Positions 35,261 through 43,218 of a DNA stretch of 64,000 nt are shown one piece after another. The stretch covers positions 1,544,632 to 1,608,631 of the forward strand of contig NZ_JTJC03000001.1 of assembly GCF_000817735.3 (NCBI RefSeq), given 5' to 3'. This DNA is from Scytonema millei VB511283 (GTDB lineage Bacteria > Cyanobacteriota > Cyanobacteriia > Cyanobacteriales > Chroococcidiopsidaceae). The number at the start of each line of letters is the position of its first letter. The stretch's first letter is position 1. The notes below the pieces were generated by a model that saw nothing but the letters and a program-made list of their open reading frames with translations, was not told the DNA's origin and ran no database searches. Position numbers and translations under genes: made by a program.

Positions 35261-36547
35261 ATGGGAGAAATTCAGGCACTACGCGGGACGCGAGACATTC
35301 TGCCCGATGAGGTTGTCTTTTGGCAACGGGTAGAAGCAACGGCACGAGATATTTTAAGCAAAGCCGCCTACCGAGAAATTCGCACGCCAATTTTCGAGCA
35401 AACGACGCTGTTTGAACGGGGAATTGGTGAAGCTACGGATGTGGTGGGCAAAGAAATGTATACTTTTGTGGATCGGGGCGATCGCTCGATTACCCTGCGT
35501 CCAGAAGGTACGGCTGGAGTTGTCCGCGCTTCGATCGAACATGGGCTATACGCTCAAGGCGGCGTGCAGCGTTTGTGGTATACGGGTTCTATGTTTCGCT
35601 ACGAGCGCCCCCAAGCTGGTAGACAGCGGCAATTTCACCAATTAGGCGTAGAGGTTATCGGTAGTGCCGATCCGAGGGCAGATGCAGAAGTCATTGCGAT
35701 CGCTACAGAGATTTTACAAAATCTAGGGCTGAAAAACCTGCATCTCGATCTTAATTCAGTAGGAAACAAAGTAGATCGGCAAAATTATCGTCAAGCACTA
35801 GTAGACTATTTCACGCCCTACAAAGGCGAATTAGATCCAGATTCTCAAGATCGCTTGACCCGTAACCCCTTACGAATTTTGGATAGTAAGGACGAGCGCA
35901 CTAAAGAGATCGCTCAAAACGCTCCTAGTATCTTAGATTACCTCGGCTCTGAGTCGCAGCAACACTTCGAGCAGGTACAGCAATTACTAAGTGATTTAGG
36001 CATTAAATACCAACTCAATCCCAGGTTAGTCAGAGGATTGGACTACTACACCCACACGGCTTTTGAAGTGATTTCCGATGACTTGGGAGCGCAAGCAACA
36101 GTTTGTGGTGGCGGGCGTTATGATGGGTTAGTCGCTGAGTTAGGTGGACCAGATACGCCTGCGGTAGGATGGGCAATTGGTCTAGAACGACTAATTATTT
36201 TATTACAAAAATTGCAAACGCGCCCAGTTTCGGAATTAGATTTCTACGTAGTTTCACGGGGCGAACGCGCTGAGGCGCAAGCACTGATATTAGCACAGAA
36301 ATTACGCCAAGCAGGGTTTAGCATCGAATTAGATCTCAGTGGTAGTGCCTTTAAAAAGCAATTTGCCCGTGCTGATAAAAGCGGCACGGTGGCTTGTCTA
36401 ATTTTGGGCGATGAGGAGGCAGCAAACCAAACTGTCAAACTCAAGTGGATGGCAACTAAAGAGCAAACTGCGATCGCCCAAACTGAGCTACTGGCGACAA
36501 CGGATAGACTACGAGCAGAAATTCAATCTTTAAGAACCGACCGCTAA
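35261..36547 (+). CDS. hisS: histidyl-tRNA synthetase
   Basis: A 428-aa class II aminoacyl-tRNA synthetase charging tRNA-His. Motif 1 lies in YREIRTPIFEQTTLFERGIG. Motif 2 is MFRYERPQAGRQRQFHQLG. The histidine-specific patches are LVRGLDYYTHTAFE and CGGGRYDGL, and motif 3 is GWAIGLERL. A C-terminal anticodon-binding domain is present. Length is standard. Preceded by repeats (CCCTTACCCCTTACCCC). Confidence 0.97.
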   Translation: MGEIQALRGTRDILPDEVVFWQRVEATARDILSKAAYREIRTPIFEQTTLFERGIGEATDVVGKEMYTFVDRGDRSITLRPEGTAGVVRASIEHGLYAQGGVQRLWYTGSMFRYERPQAGRQRQFHQLGVEVIGSADPRADAEVIAIATEILQNLGLKNLHLDLNSVGNKVDRQNYRQALVDYFTPYKGELDPDSQDRLTRNPLRILDSKDERTKEIAQNAPSILDYLGSESQQHFEQVQQLLSDLGIKYQLNPRLVRGLDYYTHTAFEVISDDLGAQATVCGGGRYDGLVAELGGPDTPAVGWAIGLERLIILLQKLQTRPVSELDFYVVSRGERAEAQALILAQKLRQAGFSIELDLSGSAFKKQFARADKSGTVACLILGDEEAANQTVKLKWMATKEQTAIAQTELLATTDRLRAEIQSLRTDR

Positions 36548-36670
36548 CCGTCAACGTAACGACTTATCCAGCTCGCTACCGATTGCCCAACTCCAACTAC
36601 AGCAGAAAGGTTGTATCAGTTGATGCTGTATAACTTTACACTCTTTTCACTGAATTTTCAAATAACCTTC

Positions 36671-36698
36671 ACATAATCTTAGGTTAAATCTAGGTTAA
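36671..36698. promoter_or_regulatory. Pho-box-like direct repeats upstream of membrane gene 1
   Basis: ACATAA (36671-36676), GGTTAA (36682-36687) and GGTTAA (36693-36698) recur at exactly 11-bp period. On the minus strand they read TTAACC, TTAACC and TTATGT. The cyanobacterial Pho box is a set of direct repeats of PyTTAAPyPy(T/A) with the same period. They end 112 bp before the start codon at 36810. A matching set precedes the paralogue (37834-37861). Confidence 0.5.
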
Positions 36699-36718
36699 CA
36701 TTTTTAGAATATTTAATT

Positions 36719-36751
36719 ATGAGGTTTCATAGCTAATTTATGAAACCTCAT
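36719..36751. promoter_or_regulatory. perfect 13-bp inverted repeat in the leader of membrane gene 1
   Basis: Arms ATGAGGTTTCATA (36719-36731) and TATGAAACCTCAT (36739-36751) around a 7-nt loop. It is not followed by a T-run. It lies between the TTAA direct repeats and the start codon, so a 5'-UTR or operator role is possible; it could instead be the hisS terminator. Confidence 0.5.
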
Positions 36752-36809
36752 TGCGTAGTAACAAGCATCTTACTATTTAAAACATAGAAAATAGTTTGGA
36801 GAATTTAAC

Positions 36810-37580
36810 GTGATAAAACGCAGTCCAGTGCGGGAAGATTTGCCGCAAACTCTATTATTTGAGCTAACACCACAGCACGCTTTAAATTTTTTTTTAGGAG
36901 CAATTGTCATACTTGCTATTGCTAGCTTAGGTGTACAATTTGGGCTTTATTATTTACCGGAATATCCCTCAAAAACTATTTTATCAGGTTTGCTTTTTGT
37001 AGATTGTGAATCTAATATTCCGACAATGTATTCGGTTTTGACCTTAATTCTCTGCTCGGTTATTTTAGGTTTTATTGCTAATGCCAAGAGAGCCATGCGA
37101 GGAGCATATATTAATTATTGGATGACTTTATCAGTAATATTTCTATTTTTAGCTATTGATGAATTTGCTAGTTTACATGAAAAATTAATTGAGCCGATAC
37201 ACTTAAAATTAAATACAAGTGGTTTTTTGTACTTTGCATGGGTCATTCCTGGCGCTGCTTTTACCTTCGTTTGCTTGCTTATTTTTACACGATTTCTCGG
37301 TCATCTTCCTACCCAAACTCGCCGCTTATTTCTCTTAGCTGGTAGCTTATACGTTGGCGGTACATTGGGAATGGAGATGATTGGAGGTTACTATTCTAGT
37401 CTAATTACCGATCGGAACAATATTATTTATTCTGTTATTGTCACAATCGAAGAAAGCTTAGAAATGTTAGGCGTAGCAGTATTTATTTACTCGCTACTCC
37501 ACTATATAAGTTACTATATGAAAGGGACAGGCTTACGTATAAATATTGTGGCATCTAAGAAAAAACGTCGTAGTGCTTAG
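36810..37580 (+). CDS. multi-pass membrane protein of unknown family (paralogue 1)
   Basis: A 256-aa protein from GTG 36810, with GGAG at 36798-36801. Five or six hydrophobic segments occur, at about residues 27-52, 73-92, 104-120, 142-165, 174-193 and 208-230. Polar residues fall in or beside helices: LAIDEFASLHEKL, GFLYFAWVIPGAAF, FLLAGSLYVGGTLGMEMIGG and VTIEESLEMLG. These are shared, position by position, with the protein at 37951. The repeated D/E/H pattern could form a metal or substrate site, but no named family was recognised. A terminator follows at 37630. Confidence 0.75.
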   Translation: MIKRSPVREDLPQTLLFELTPQHALNFFLGAIVILAIASLGVQFGLYYLPEYPSKTILSGLLFVDCESNIPTMYSVLTLILCSVILGFIANAKRAMRGAYINYWMTLSVIFLFLAIDEFASLHEKLIEPIHLKLNTSGFLYFAWVIPGAAFTFVCLLIFTRFLGHLPTQTRRLFLLAGSLYVGGTLGMEMIGGYYSSLITDRNNIIYSVIVTIEESLEMLGVAVFIYSLLHYISYYMKGTGLRINIVASKKKRRSA

Positions 37581-37629
37581 CTTTTGACTACGTTCAGGTA
37601 TCGAACAATTTAATTCAAAACGATTCTCT

Positions 37630-37665
37630 GGCTCAACTTAGTGAATTATAAAGTTGGGCTTTTTT
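37630..37665 (+). terminator. rho-independent terminator
   Basis: Stem GGCTCAACTT (37630-37639) / AAGTTGGGCT (37651-37660), ten pairs including G-U, 11-nt loop, followed by T6. It ends the transcript of the 36810 gene and so separates it from its paralogue. Confidence 0.75.
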
Positions 37666-37833
37666 CATACTGTATTATTGTCTAATTGCGATTGAATCAG
37701 TTTATTTGTACTACTTGCGGATCTTGCGAGCGATCGCATTCAAGTTTTAAAACTAATAATGAATTATTTCTTGCCTTTTCTAAGTATATTTCCTTAAAAA
37801 AATATAAATTTGTGGTTTATTGACTTTACTTTT

Positions 37834-37861
37834 GGTTAACTATCTGTTAACTATAAATTAA
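37834..37861. promoter_or_regulatory. Pho-box-like direct repeats upstream of membrane gene 2
   Basis: GGTTAA (37834-37839), TGTTAA (37845-37850) and AATTAA (37856-37861) recur at 11-bp period, in the same orientation as those at 36671-36698. They end 90 bp before the ATG at 37951. The rest of the 370-bp gap is AT-rich and otherwise featureless. Confidence 0.5.
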
Positions 37862-37950
37862 TTAAAAAATAGATTTTTAATAAATGATGACATTAGGCAG
37901 AGCTAGCAGTCTTTTGCCTTAGAGATTGACCTGGATGTGGGGAAGAATCA

Positions 37951-38943
37951 ATGACTAGAGATTTAGAGCTAAAACCATCGCTGGCAAAGCCTTTGGGACA
38001 GTATTTAGTGGAAGCTGGAATTATTACCTCAGCTCAATTAGAAACAGCGTTGGAAGAGCAGCAACAGACAGAAAAATGTATAGGAGAAATTTTATCAGCC
38101 CGAGGTTGGGTAAAACAGGAAACTATTGAATATGTGATGAAAAAAATTGTTTTACCTGAGCGCGAGATAGGCGAGCAGAAATTTCTGGACGAAACGTTAT
38201 TCCAACCGAACAATCGATTCGCTACCAGTCAGAACATTTATCTTTCCCCACAAAAGATCGTTCGATTTTTACTCGTCTCGGCATTTAGTGTAATTTTCCT
38301 CTGTGTTTTAGTTCAAGTTAGTACTTACCTTCTACCTGGTTATCCATTACAAGATACTTTAGTCTCTCTATTTAATATAGATGGCGAACAAACCATACCC
38401 GCATTCTTTTCGTGGTCGCTCTTGCTATTTTGTGCTCTACTGTTAGGGGCGATATCGTATAGTAAAAAAATCAATCGAGAACCCTACGCCACTCACTGGA
38501 CAGCACTAGCAATTATTTTTTTCTATTTGTATTTAGATGAGGCAATTGGAATTCACGAAAGAATCGGTTGGATTGTTACGGATAAATTCAAGCCGAGCGG
38601 TTTTTTCTATTTTGCCTGGACAATACCTGGTAGCATTCTTACGATTATCTGCTTTCTAGCATTTCTGCGCTTCATTAATTCTCTTCCTCCCAAGATTAAA
38701 AATCTATTTTTGTTGTCTGGAGGTATTTACGTTGGCGGAGCCTTATTGGTAGAAATGTTCAACGGATACTATAAGTCTTTGTATGGCGATCGCTCGATGT
38801 ATTACGCTCTGACTGCTGTAGAAGAAGGCATGGAAATGCTAGGAATTGTAACTTTTATCTATGGACTAATGACATATATTAGTTCGTCTATGAAAGGCAT
38901 ACATCTTTTAGTTAGTATTCCTGCTAAGAAAGTCAAAAGTTAA
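37951..38943 (+). CDS. membrane protein of unknown family with N-terminal PilB/MshEN-like domain (paralogue 2)
   Basis: A 330-aa protein with GGGGAAG just before ATG 37951. Residues of about 10-70 (LGQYLVEAGIITSAQLETAL, CIGEILSARGWVKQETIEYV) resemble the N-terminal GspE/PilB (MshEN-type) helical module, which in some proteins binds cyclic di-GMP. Residues of about 90-325 are homologous to the 36810 product: YLDEAIGIHERI, GFFYFAWTIPGSIL, FLLSGGIYVGGALLVEMFNGYY and VEEGMEMLG. It is thus a fusion of a signalling-type module to an unknown membrane core. It ends in an AAAGTTAAAAGTCAAAA repeat. Confidence 0.75.
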   Translation: MTRDLELKPSLAKPLGQYLVEAGIITSAQLETALEEQQQTEKCIGEILSARGWVKQETIEYVMKKIVLPEREIGEQKFLDETLFQPNNRFATSQNIYLSPQKIVRFLLVSAFSVIFLCVLVQVSTYLLPGYPLQDTLVSLFNIDGEQTIPAFFSWSLLLFCALLLGAISYSKKINREPYATHWTALAIIFFYLYLDEAIGIHERIGWIVTDKFKPSGFFYFAWTIPGSILTIICFLAFLRFINSLPPKIKNLFLLSGGIYVGGALLVEMFNGYYKSLYGDRSMYYALTAVEEGMEMLGIVTFIYGLMTYISSSMKGIHLLVSIPAKKVKS

Positions 38944-39051
38944 AAGTTAAAAGTCAAAACAAGAGTTTTTGAGTTGAGTTCGTGTTTTGGTATGTAGCAA
39001 ATTCGCTTTAGGTAGAAAACAAATTCCTTGTGCCTTTTTCAATTCCTCAGA

Positions 39052-40167
39052 TTAAAGCAAAACTAAATTATCCCGGTGAATTACGTTTGCCGCACCAGCA
39101 TAGCCTAAAATTGTGGCAATTTCTTTTGAGTGTCGTCCGCGAATCTTTTGCAGTTCGCTAGTGCTATAGTTGGCAATGCCTCTAGCAACTTCTTTGCCAA
39201 AGCGATCGCAAATTTGAACTGCATCTTGACTGTCAAATTCGCCTTCGATGGTAGTAATACCAGCTGCTAGTAAAGATTTTCCTTGCTGGCAAATCGCCTT
39301 GACCGCACCATCATCTAAGTAAAGCTTGCCCGTAGGAATCAAACCATAAGCAATCCAGCGTTTACGAGCGTTACTCGGTTGAAGTTGAGGCGCAAACTGA
39401 GTTCCTAAAGGTTCTCCCTGGATAATTTTTTCAATATTATGTGGGAACCGCCCTTCAGTAATGACAGTACGGACACCTGCCGCAGTAGCAATTCGTGCCG
39501 CTGCAATCTTCGTTACCATGCCACCCGTTCCCCATTGGGAACCAGGAGAACCTACTTGTACTTGTAATTGGGCTAGTTGTTCCATGTGCGTTACCAACGC
39601 AATTGGCTGAGCATCGGGAAACGATCGCGGATCGGCTGAGTAAAGACGGTCTACATCTGTGAGTAAAAACAGCCAATCTGCCTCTACTAAACTGGCAACC
39701 AGGGCAGAGAGAGTATCGTTATCGCCAAATTTCAGTTCTTGGACTGCTACCGTGTCGTTCTCATTCACAATCGGAATCACGCCAATGTCTAGCAAGGCTT
39801 GAAACGTGTTGTATGCATTGACATAGCGACTGCGTTCTCCAACATCGCTACGGGTCAGCAGCACTTGAGCGATAGGCTGTTGCAAAGTCGTAAAAAAATC
39901 GTCGTATACGCGCATCAACCGTCCTTGTCCGACAGCCGCTACTGCCTGTTTCATTGCCATTGTGCGGGGGCGCTCCGTCAGCCCCAATCGAGCGCAACCA
40001 ACTCCTACAGCCCCAGAAGATACTAAAATCACGCGATGCCCCTGACGACGGAGATGAGATAGAGTTTCTACTAAAGTCGCGATCGTGGAAAGAGCTAGTA
40101 AACCTGTCTGCGATTGCGTCAGACTAGAAGTGCCAATTTTGACAACAATGGTTTGAGTTTGCAACAT
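39052..40167 (-). CDS. proB: glutamate 5-kinase ProB
   Basis: A 371-aa enzyme phosphorylating glutamate as the first step of proline synthesis. The kinase domain opens [18 protein letters not shown] and has [38 protein letters not shown] and [22 protein letters not shown]-terminal PUA domain ([20 protein letters not shown]) is present. The start is placed at ATG 40167, where homology begins. The frame stays open upstream to 40311 only because it runs through repeats ([10 protein letters not shown]), which I treat as non-native. Confidence 0.95.
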   Translation of the reverse strand: MLQTQTIVVKIGTSSLTQSQTGLLALSTIATLVETLSHLRRQGHRVILVSSGAVGVGCARLGLTERPRTMAMKQAVAAVGQGRLMRVYDDFFTTLQQPIAQVLLTRSDVGERSRYVNAYNTFQALLDIGVIPIVNENDTVAVQELKFGDNDTLSALVASLVEADWLFLLTDVDRLYSADPRSFPDAQPIALVTHMEQLAQLQVQVGSPGSQWGTGGMVTKIAAARIATAAGVRTVITEGRFPHNIEKIIQGEPLGTQFAPQLQPSNARKRWIAYGLIPTGKLYLDDGAVKAICQQGKSLLAAGITTIEGEFDSQDAVQICDRFGKEVARGIANYSTSELQKIRGRHSKEIATILGYAGAANVIHRDNLVLL

Positions 40168-40345
40168 CTTTAAGGGGCTTAGGGGAGAAGAGAGCTGAGG
40201 GAGCTGGGGGAGCTGGGGGAGCGCAAGCTTGCTGAGGGAGCGCAAGCTTGCTGAGGGAGCGCCACGGAGCTGAGGAGAAATTACTGCTCCCTGCTCCCTG
40301 CTCCCTAACAACTAAACAATCATAAAGCACCAGTCCTTCTAGAGA
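40168..40345. repeat. repeat tract at the 5' side of proB
   Basis: GAGCTGGGGGAGCTGGGGG, a tandem pair of GGGAGCGCAAGCTTGCTGA (40217-40255 region) and GCTCCCTGCTCCCTG. The tract is open in the proB frame for 48 codons. A related GAGCGCAAGGTTGCTGAGG copy is at about 62787-62805. Confidence 0.8.
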
Positions 40346-40501
40346 AGAAGGCTGGCGCTTCATGGGGTTATGACTGATGATTTATGGCTGGGGTCTTTAT
40401 AAGCGCGACCCCTTATTAACTCTTAGTATAATCTCAGACATTTTGCTCAGCTCCACTCTCTTTAATAATTTCTTAATGTTTGTTTTTTCAAAGATTTATT
40501 A

Positions 40502-41038
40502 TCATTGGTTAATTTTTGTTTGCTTGGGGATGAGAGAGGCTCCAAGAGCTTGAGAGACTAGGACTTCCAAGCTGCGGATGGGATAAGCACGGACGGCTTC
40601 ACCAGGATCGACATACGGTTCGACCAAAATGGTGAACATACCCAAGCGATTGCCAGCGATGACATCAGTAAAGAGGCGATCGCCTACCATTGCTACCTGT
40701 TCCGCTGGCAAATTCATTGCCTCTACCGCCAGCCTTAGCTTTCGTCGAGAGGGTTTGACAGCGCCGAGAATGTAGGGCAGATCCAAAGACCTAGCAATAC
40801 CACCAATGCGAGTATCGCTGAGGTTATTACTAACTAACCATAGCTTGACAAATTGTCTTGTTTGTGAAACCCAGGTTTGTAGAGCAGCTGACGCTGTTGT
40901 AGCTTTGATTGGTACTAAGGTTTCATCCACATCTAACACTAAGCCTTTGAGGTGGTATTGCTGAATCATTTCTGGTGTCAGATTCAGCACAGATCCTTCT
41001 AGGATTAAATCGGGTTGTAGTAGTTCGTTCCAAGACAT
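40502..41038 (-). CDS. YqeG-family HAD IIIA phosphatase
   Basis: A 178-aa HAD phosphatase. Motif I is LVLDVDETLVP (about residues 34-44), motif II WLVSNNLSD, the Lys of motif III in KPSRRKL, and motif IV VAMVGDRLFTDVIAGNR. Bacterial YqeG dephosphorylates phosphatidylglycerol phosphate or related phosphoesters; the plant/cyanobacterial branch includes PGP phosphatase. Assignment of the lipid substrate here is inference. Confidence 0.85.
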   Translation of the reverse strand: MSWNELLQPDLILEGSVLNLTPEMIQQYHLKGLVLDVDETLVPIKATTASAALQTWVSQTRQFVKLWLVSNNLSDTRIGGIARSLDLPYILGAVKPSRRKLRLAVEAMNLPAEQVAMVGDRLFTDVIAGNRLGMFTILVEPYVDPGEAVRAYPIRSLEVLVSQALGASLIPKQTKINQ

Positions 41039-41202
41039 GAAGATGAGCTAGGGGTGAAAAGGGTTAGGGGTGAAAGACGTTAATTGTCAGTAGCTAATTG
41101 TCAACTGGAGAACCGAACTATCAACGATCGACTATTAACACTCCCATCATTTTCTCATCAGCTATTAACTAATAACAGCTGAGAGCAAAATCTAAATGGT
41201 AG

Positions 41203-41841
41203 TCAATTAGCGATCGCTAAGCGCAGTTGCTCGAACAATCGGGCAACCTTATCTAAATCTTTATCTCCTGGGGAATGTTCTACTCCGCTGGACAAGTCGA
41301 TGCCATGAGGACGAAGTTGAGTTAAAGCAGCCAGAATATTATCTGGTGTGAGTCCGGCAGAGAGAAACCAAGGACAACTGGGTTGAAATTTTTGTAAGGC
41401 ATTCCAGTCTAGCGTTTTTCCCGTACCACCTAAGTGTTGAGGATGGTAAGCATCGAGTAGGAGAGCATCTACATACGTGATGTAATTGGCTGCTTGCTCT
41501 AGTGCTTCTGGATTTTTGACTCTTAATGCTTTGACAATCTCTACATCGGGCAGCAAAGATCTTAACTGATGGCAAAAGGCGGGTGATTCGTCTCCGTGTA
41601 ACTGTACTCCTGTCAATTTCGTGGCTGCAACGATTTGGCTAATGTCTTTTAGGGTGGTGTTGGCAAAAACACCGATCCGGTCTACCGTAGCTGGTAGCTG
41701 CGCGATCGCGGCTCGAATTTGAGTGGGGTTGACATAGCGAGGCGTGTTGGGAACGCAGATAAACCCTAGAGCAGTTGCGCCAAGAGAGGCGATCTCTTTT
41801 CCCTGTTCCGGTTTCGTAATGCCGCAAATTTTGATTCGCAT
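41203..41841 (-). CDS. trpF: phosphoribosylanthranilate isomerase TrpF
   Basis: A 212-aa TIM barrel that carries out the Amadori step of tryptophan synthesis. [13 protein letters not shown] has the catalytic Cys. [28 protein letters not shown] with the catalytic Asp, and [10 protein letters not shown] with [15 protein letters not shown] (phosphate binding) complete the family pattern. The start is set at ATG 41841; an upstream in-frame TTG at 41850 is less likely. Divergent from psaK. Confidence 0.95.
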   Translation of the reverse strand: MRIKICGITKPEQGKEIASLGATALGFICVPNTPRYVNPTQIRAAIAQLPATVDRIGVFANTTLKDISQIVAATKLTGVQLHGDESPAFCHQLRSLLPDVEIVKALRVKNPEALEQAANYITYVDALLLDAYHPQHLGGTGKTLDWNALQKFQPSCPWFLSAGLTPDNILAALTQLRPHGIDLSSGVEHSPGDKDLDKVARLFEQLRLAIAN

Positions 41842-41965
41842 ACAAGCCAAATTTGTGTAGAAAAATAAAGCTAATGTTAACTATTAAAACAAATACTATC
41901 TCCTGGCAAAGCAATTTTGATAATCCTGAAATTGCGCTCCATAGTTCGATGTAGGAGAAAAAACC

Positions 41966-42244
41966 TTGATTAATACAATTTTACTAGCTGCAACACAACC
42001 AACAGTTCCCAACACTATCAGCTGGAGTCCGCAAGTAGCATTGATTATCAGTGCTAGCTCCTTACTAATACTGCTCATCGCTAGCCGCAGTATCAAATAT
42101 CCTCAAGTCGGTGCTAAGTTGCCCGTAAACTTACCAGTATTGGGCAGTCCCAGCGTTGGTACATTTGTAGCATCAATGGCATTTGGTCACGTCGTCGGAG
42201 CAGGAATCGTCCTCGGACTGTCCAACCTCGGTTGGCTGAGCTAG
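41966..42244 (+). CDS. psaK: photosystem I subunit PsaK (copy 1)
   Basis: A 92-aa thylakoid membrane protein with two transmembrane helices (about residues 24-43 and 66-88). SIKYPQVGAKLPVNLP, the inter-helix loop, and SVGTFVASMAFGHVVGAG, with GIVLGLSNLG at the end, match PsaK. The start is TTG 41966: AGGAG (41953-41957) lies 8 nt upstream and the N-terminal residues MINTILLAATQPTVP align with copy 2. PsaK sits at the edge of PSI and helps antenna coupling. Copies 1 and 2 may be the constitutive and high-light-induced forms; which is which cannot be told here. Confidence 0.92.
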   Translation: MINTILLAATQPTVPNTISWSPQVALIISASSLLILLIASRSIKYPQVGAKLPVNLPVLGSPSVGTFVASMAFGHVVGAGIVLGLSNLGWLS

Positions 42245-42249
42245 ATCTT

Positions 42250-42465
42250 TGCGGGAGTCGGGAGTCGGAAGTCAGGAGTCGGGGAGAAGAGGACAAAGGA
42301 GACAAGGGAGAGCTGAGGGAGTAGGAGAGCAGGGGAGCTGAGGAGCAGAGAAGTAGAGGAGACTTCACCAACTACCAACTACCAACTACCGCACTCCACA
42401 CCCCACACCCCATTCTTCACTGATAACTGACAACTGATAACTGACAACTGACATTAACTCCTAAG
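42250..42465. repeat. repeat tract between the two psaK genes
   Basis: GGGAGTCGGGAGTCGGAAG, GAGAGCTGAGGGAGTAGGAG, CAACTACCAACTACC, CACCCCACACCCC and GATAACTGACAACTG words, about 215 bp. Confidence 0.85.
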
Positions 42466-42538
42466 ACAGATAAAATTTCTTGGTGAAGTGACTTTGATGG
42501 AGTGTAGCCAAGAGCTGTTAATTTTAGGAGTTAAAGCT

Positions 42539-42829
42539 TTGTTGAATTCACTCTTACTGACACTAGCCGAAGTCCAACCAACTGTTCCCGACACACTCAA
42601 GTGGAGTTGGACGGGATCGGCGGTAATTATTGGTAGTTGTTTGATTTGTCTATTCATTATTCCTCGCGCGATCCGCTATCCCCATGTGGGAACTAAGTTT
42701 CCCTTGGGACCGTTCGCCGGAATTTTTAATAATCCCAGTATTGGTTCCTTCCTTGCTGCTATGAGTGCAGGGCATTTGATTGCGATTCCGGCAGTGCTAG
42801 GGTTGAATAATTTGGGTATTCTCAAGTAA
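42539..42829 (+). CDS. psaK: photosystem I subunit PsaK (copy 2)
   Basis: A 96-aa second PsaK. Residues [35 protein letters not shown] and [20 protein letters not shown] parallel copy 1 throughout. The start is placed at TTG 42539: AGGAG (42526-42530) is 8 nt upstream, exactly as in copy 1, and MLNSLLL then aligns with MINTILL. A longer frame from GTG 42488 lacks a Shine-Dalgarno. The stop codon lies inside the left arm of an inverted repeat. Confidence 0.9.
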   Translation: MLNSLLLTLAEVQPTVPDTLKWSWTGSAVIIGSCLICLFIIPRAIRYPHVGTKFPLGPFAGIFNNPSIGSFLAAMSAGHLIAIPAVLGLNNLGILK

Positions 42830-42888
42830 CTCGATTGATACGGTTATCCGTAACGAGAAGCAATATAACCGTTTTTAATCGAGTTACT
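42825..42888 (+). terminator. two-tier inverted repeat overlapping the psaK copy 2 stop codon
   Basis: Outer arms AGTAACTCGATT (42825-42836) and AATCGAGTTACT (42877-42888), inner arms CGGTTAT (42841-42847) and ATAACCG (42865-42871), both perfect. A T5 run (42872-42876) sits between the inner and outer right arms, so the inner stem plus T-run could act as terminator. Confidence 0.6.
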
Positions 42889-43218
42889 GCACGTCGATTC
42901 TGTAGGAGCGCACAATTTCGCGCTCCCCTAGCGTGTATCCGAAATAGAACTGCCATAGTGAATAAACTTTGCAATGTCGTCTGCACAAAGGCACAAAAAA
43001 CCTCGCAGCTTGTAGTTTTGTAGAGCGATCGCAATTTGCTGGTACGGTTAGCGCTAATTAAATTAAACCTAGTGCGATCGCTAAATCTTTTATCCTAGAA
43101 ATTATAGAGGCTAGTAAGATTTGTAATTTTTTAGATGGGATCGCGATCCGGCAATCGAATCTTATTTCAGCCATAGCCTATAGTTCAAACGGATAGAAAT
43201 TTGGTTTAGGAAAATCCC
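42889..43218. other. 330-bp intergenic region upstream of the site-2 protease gene
   Basis: Contains a diverged palindrome TGTAGGAGCGCAC...GCGCTCCCCT (about 42900-42930), two HIP1-type sites and AT-rich sequence. Short frames here have no coding character. No promoter assigned. Confidence 0.4.

Noticed and set aside
42488-42538. Longer N terminus for psaK copy 2 from GTG 42488
   Set aside because: No Shine-Dalgarno there; alignment with copy 1 and the AGGAG spacing favour TTG 42539.
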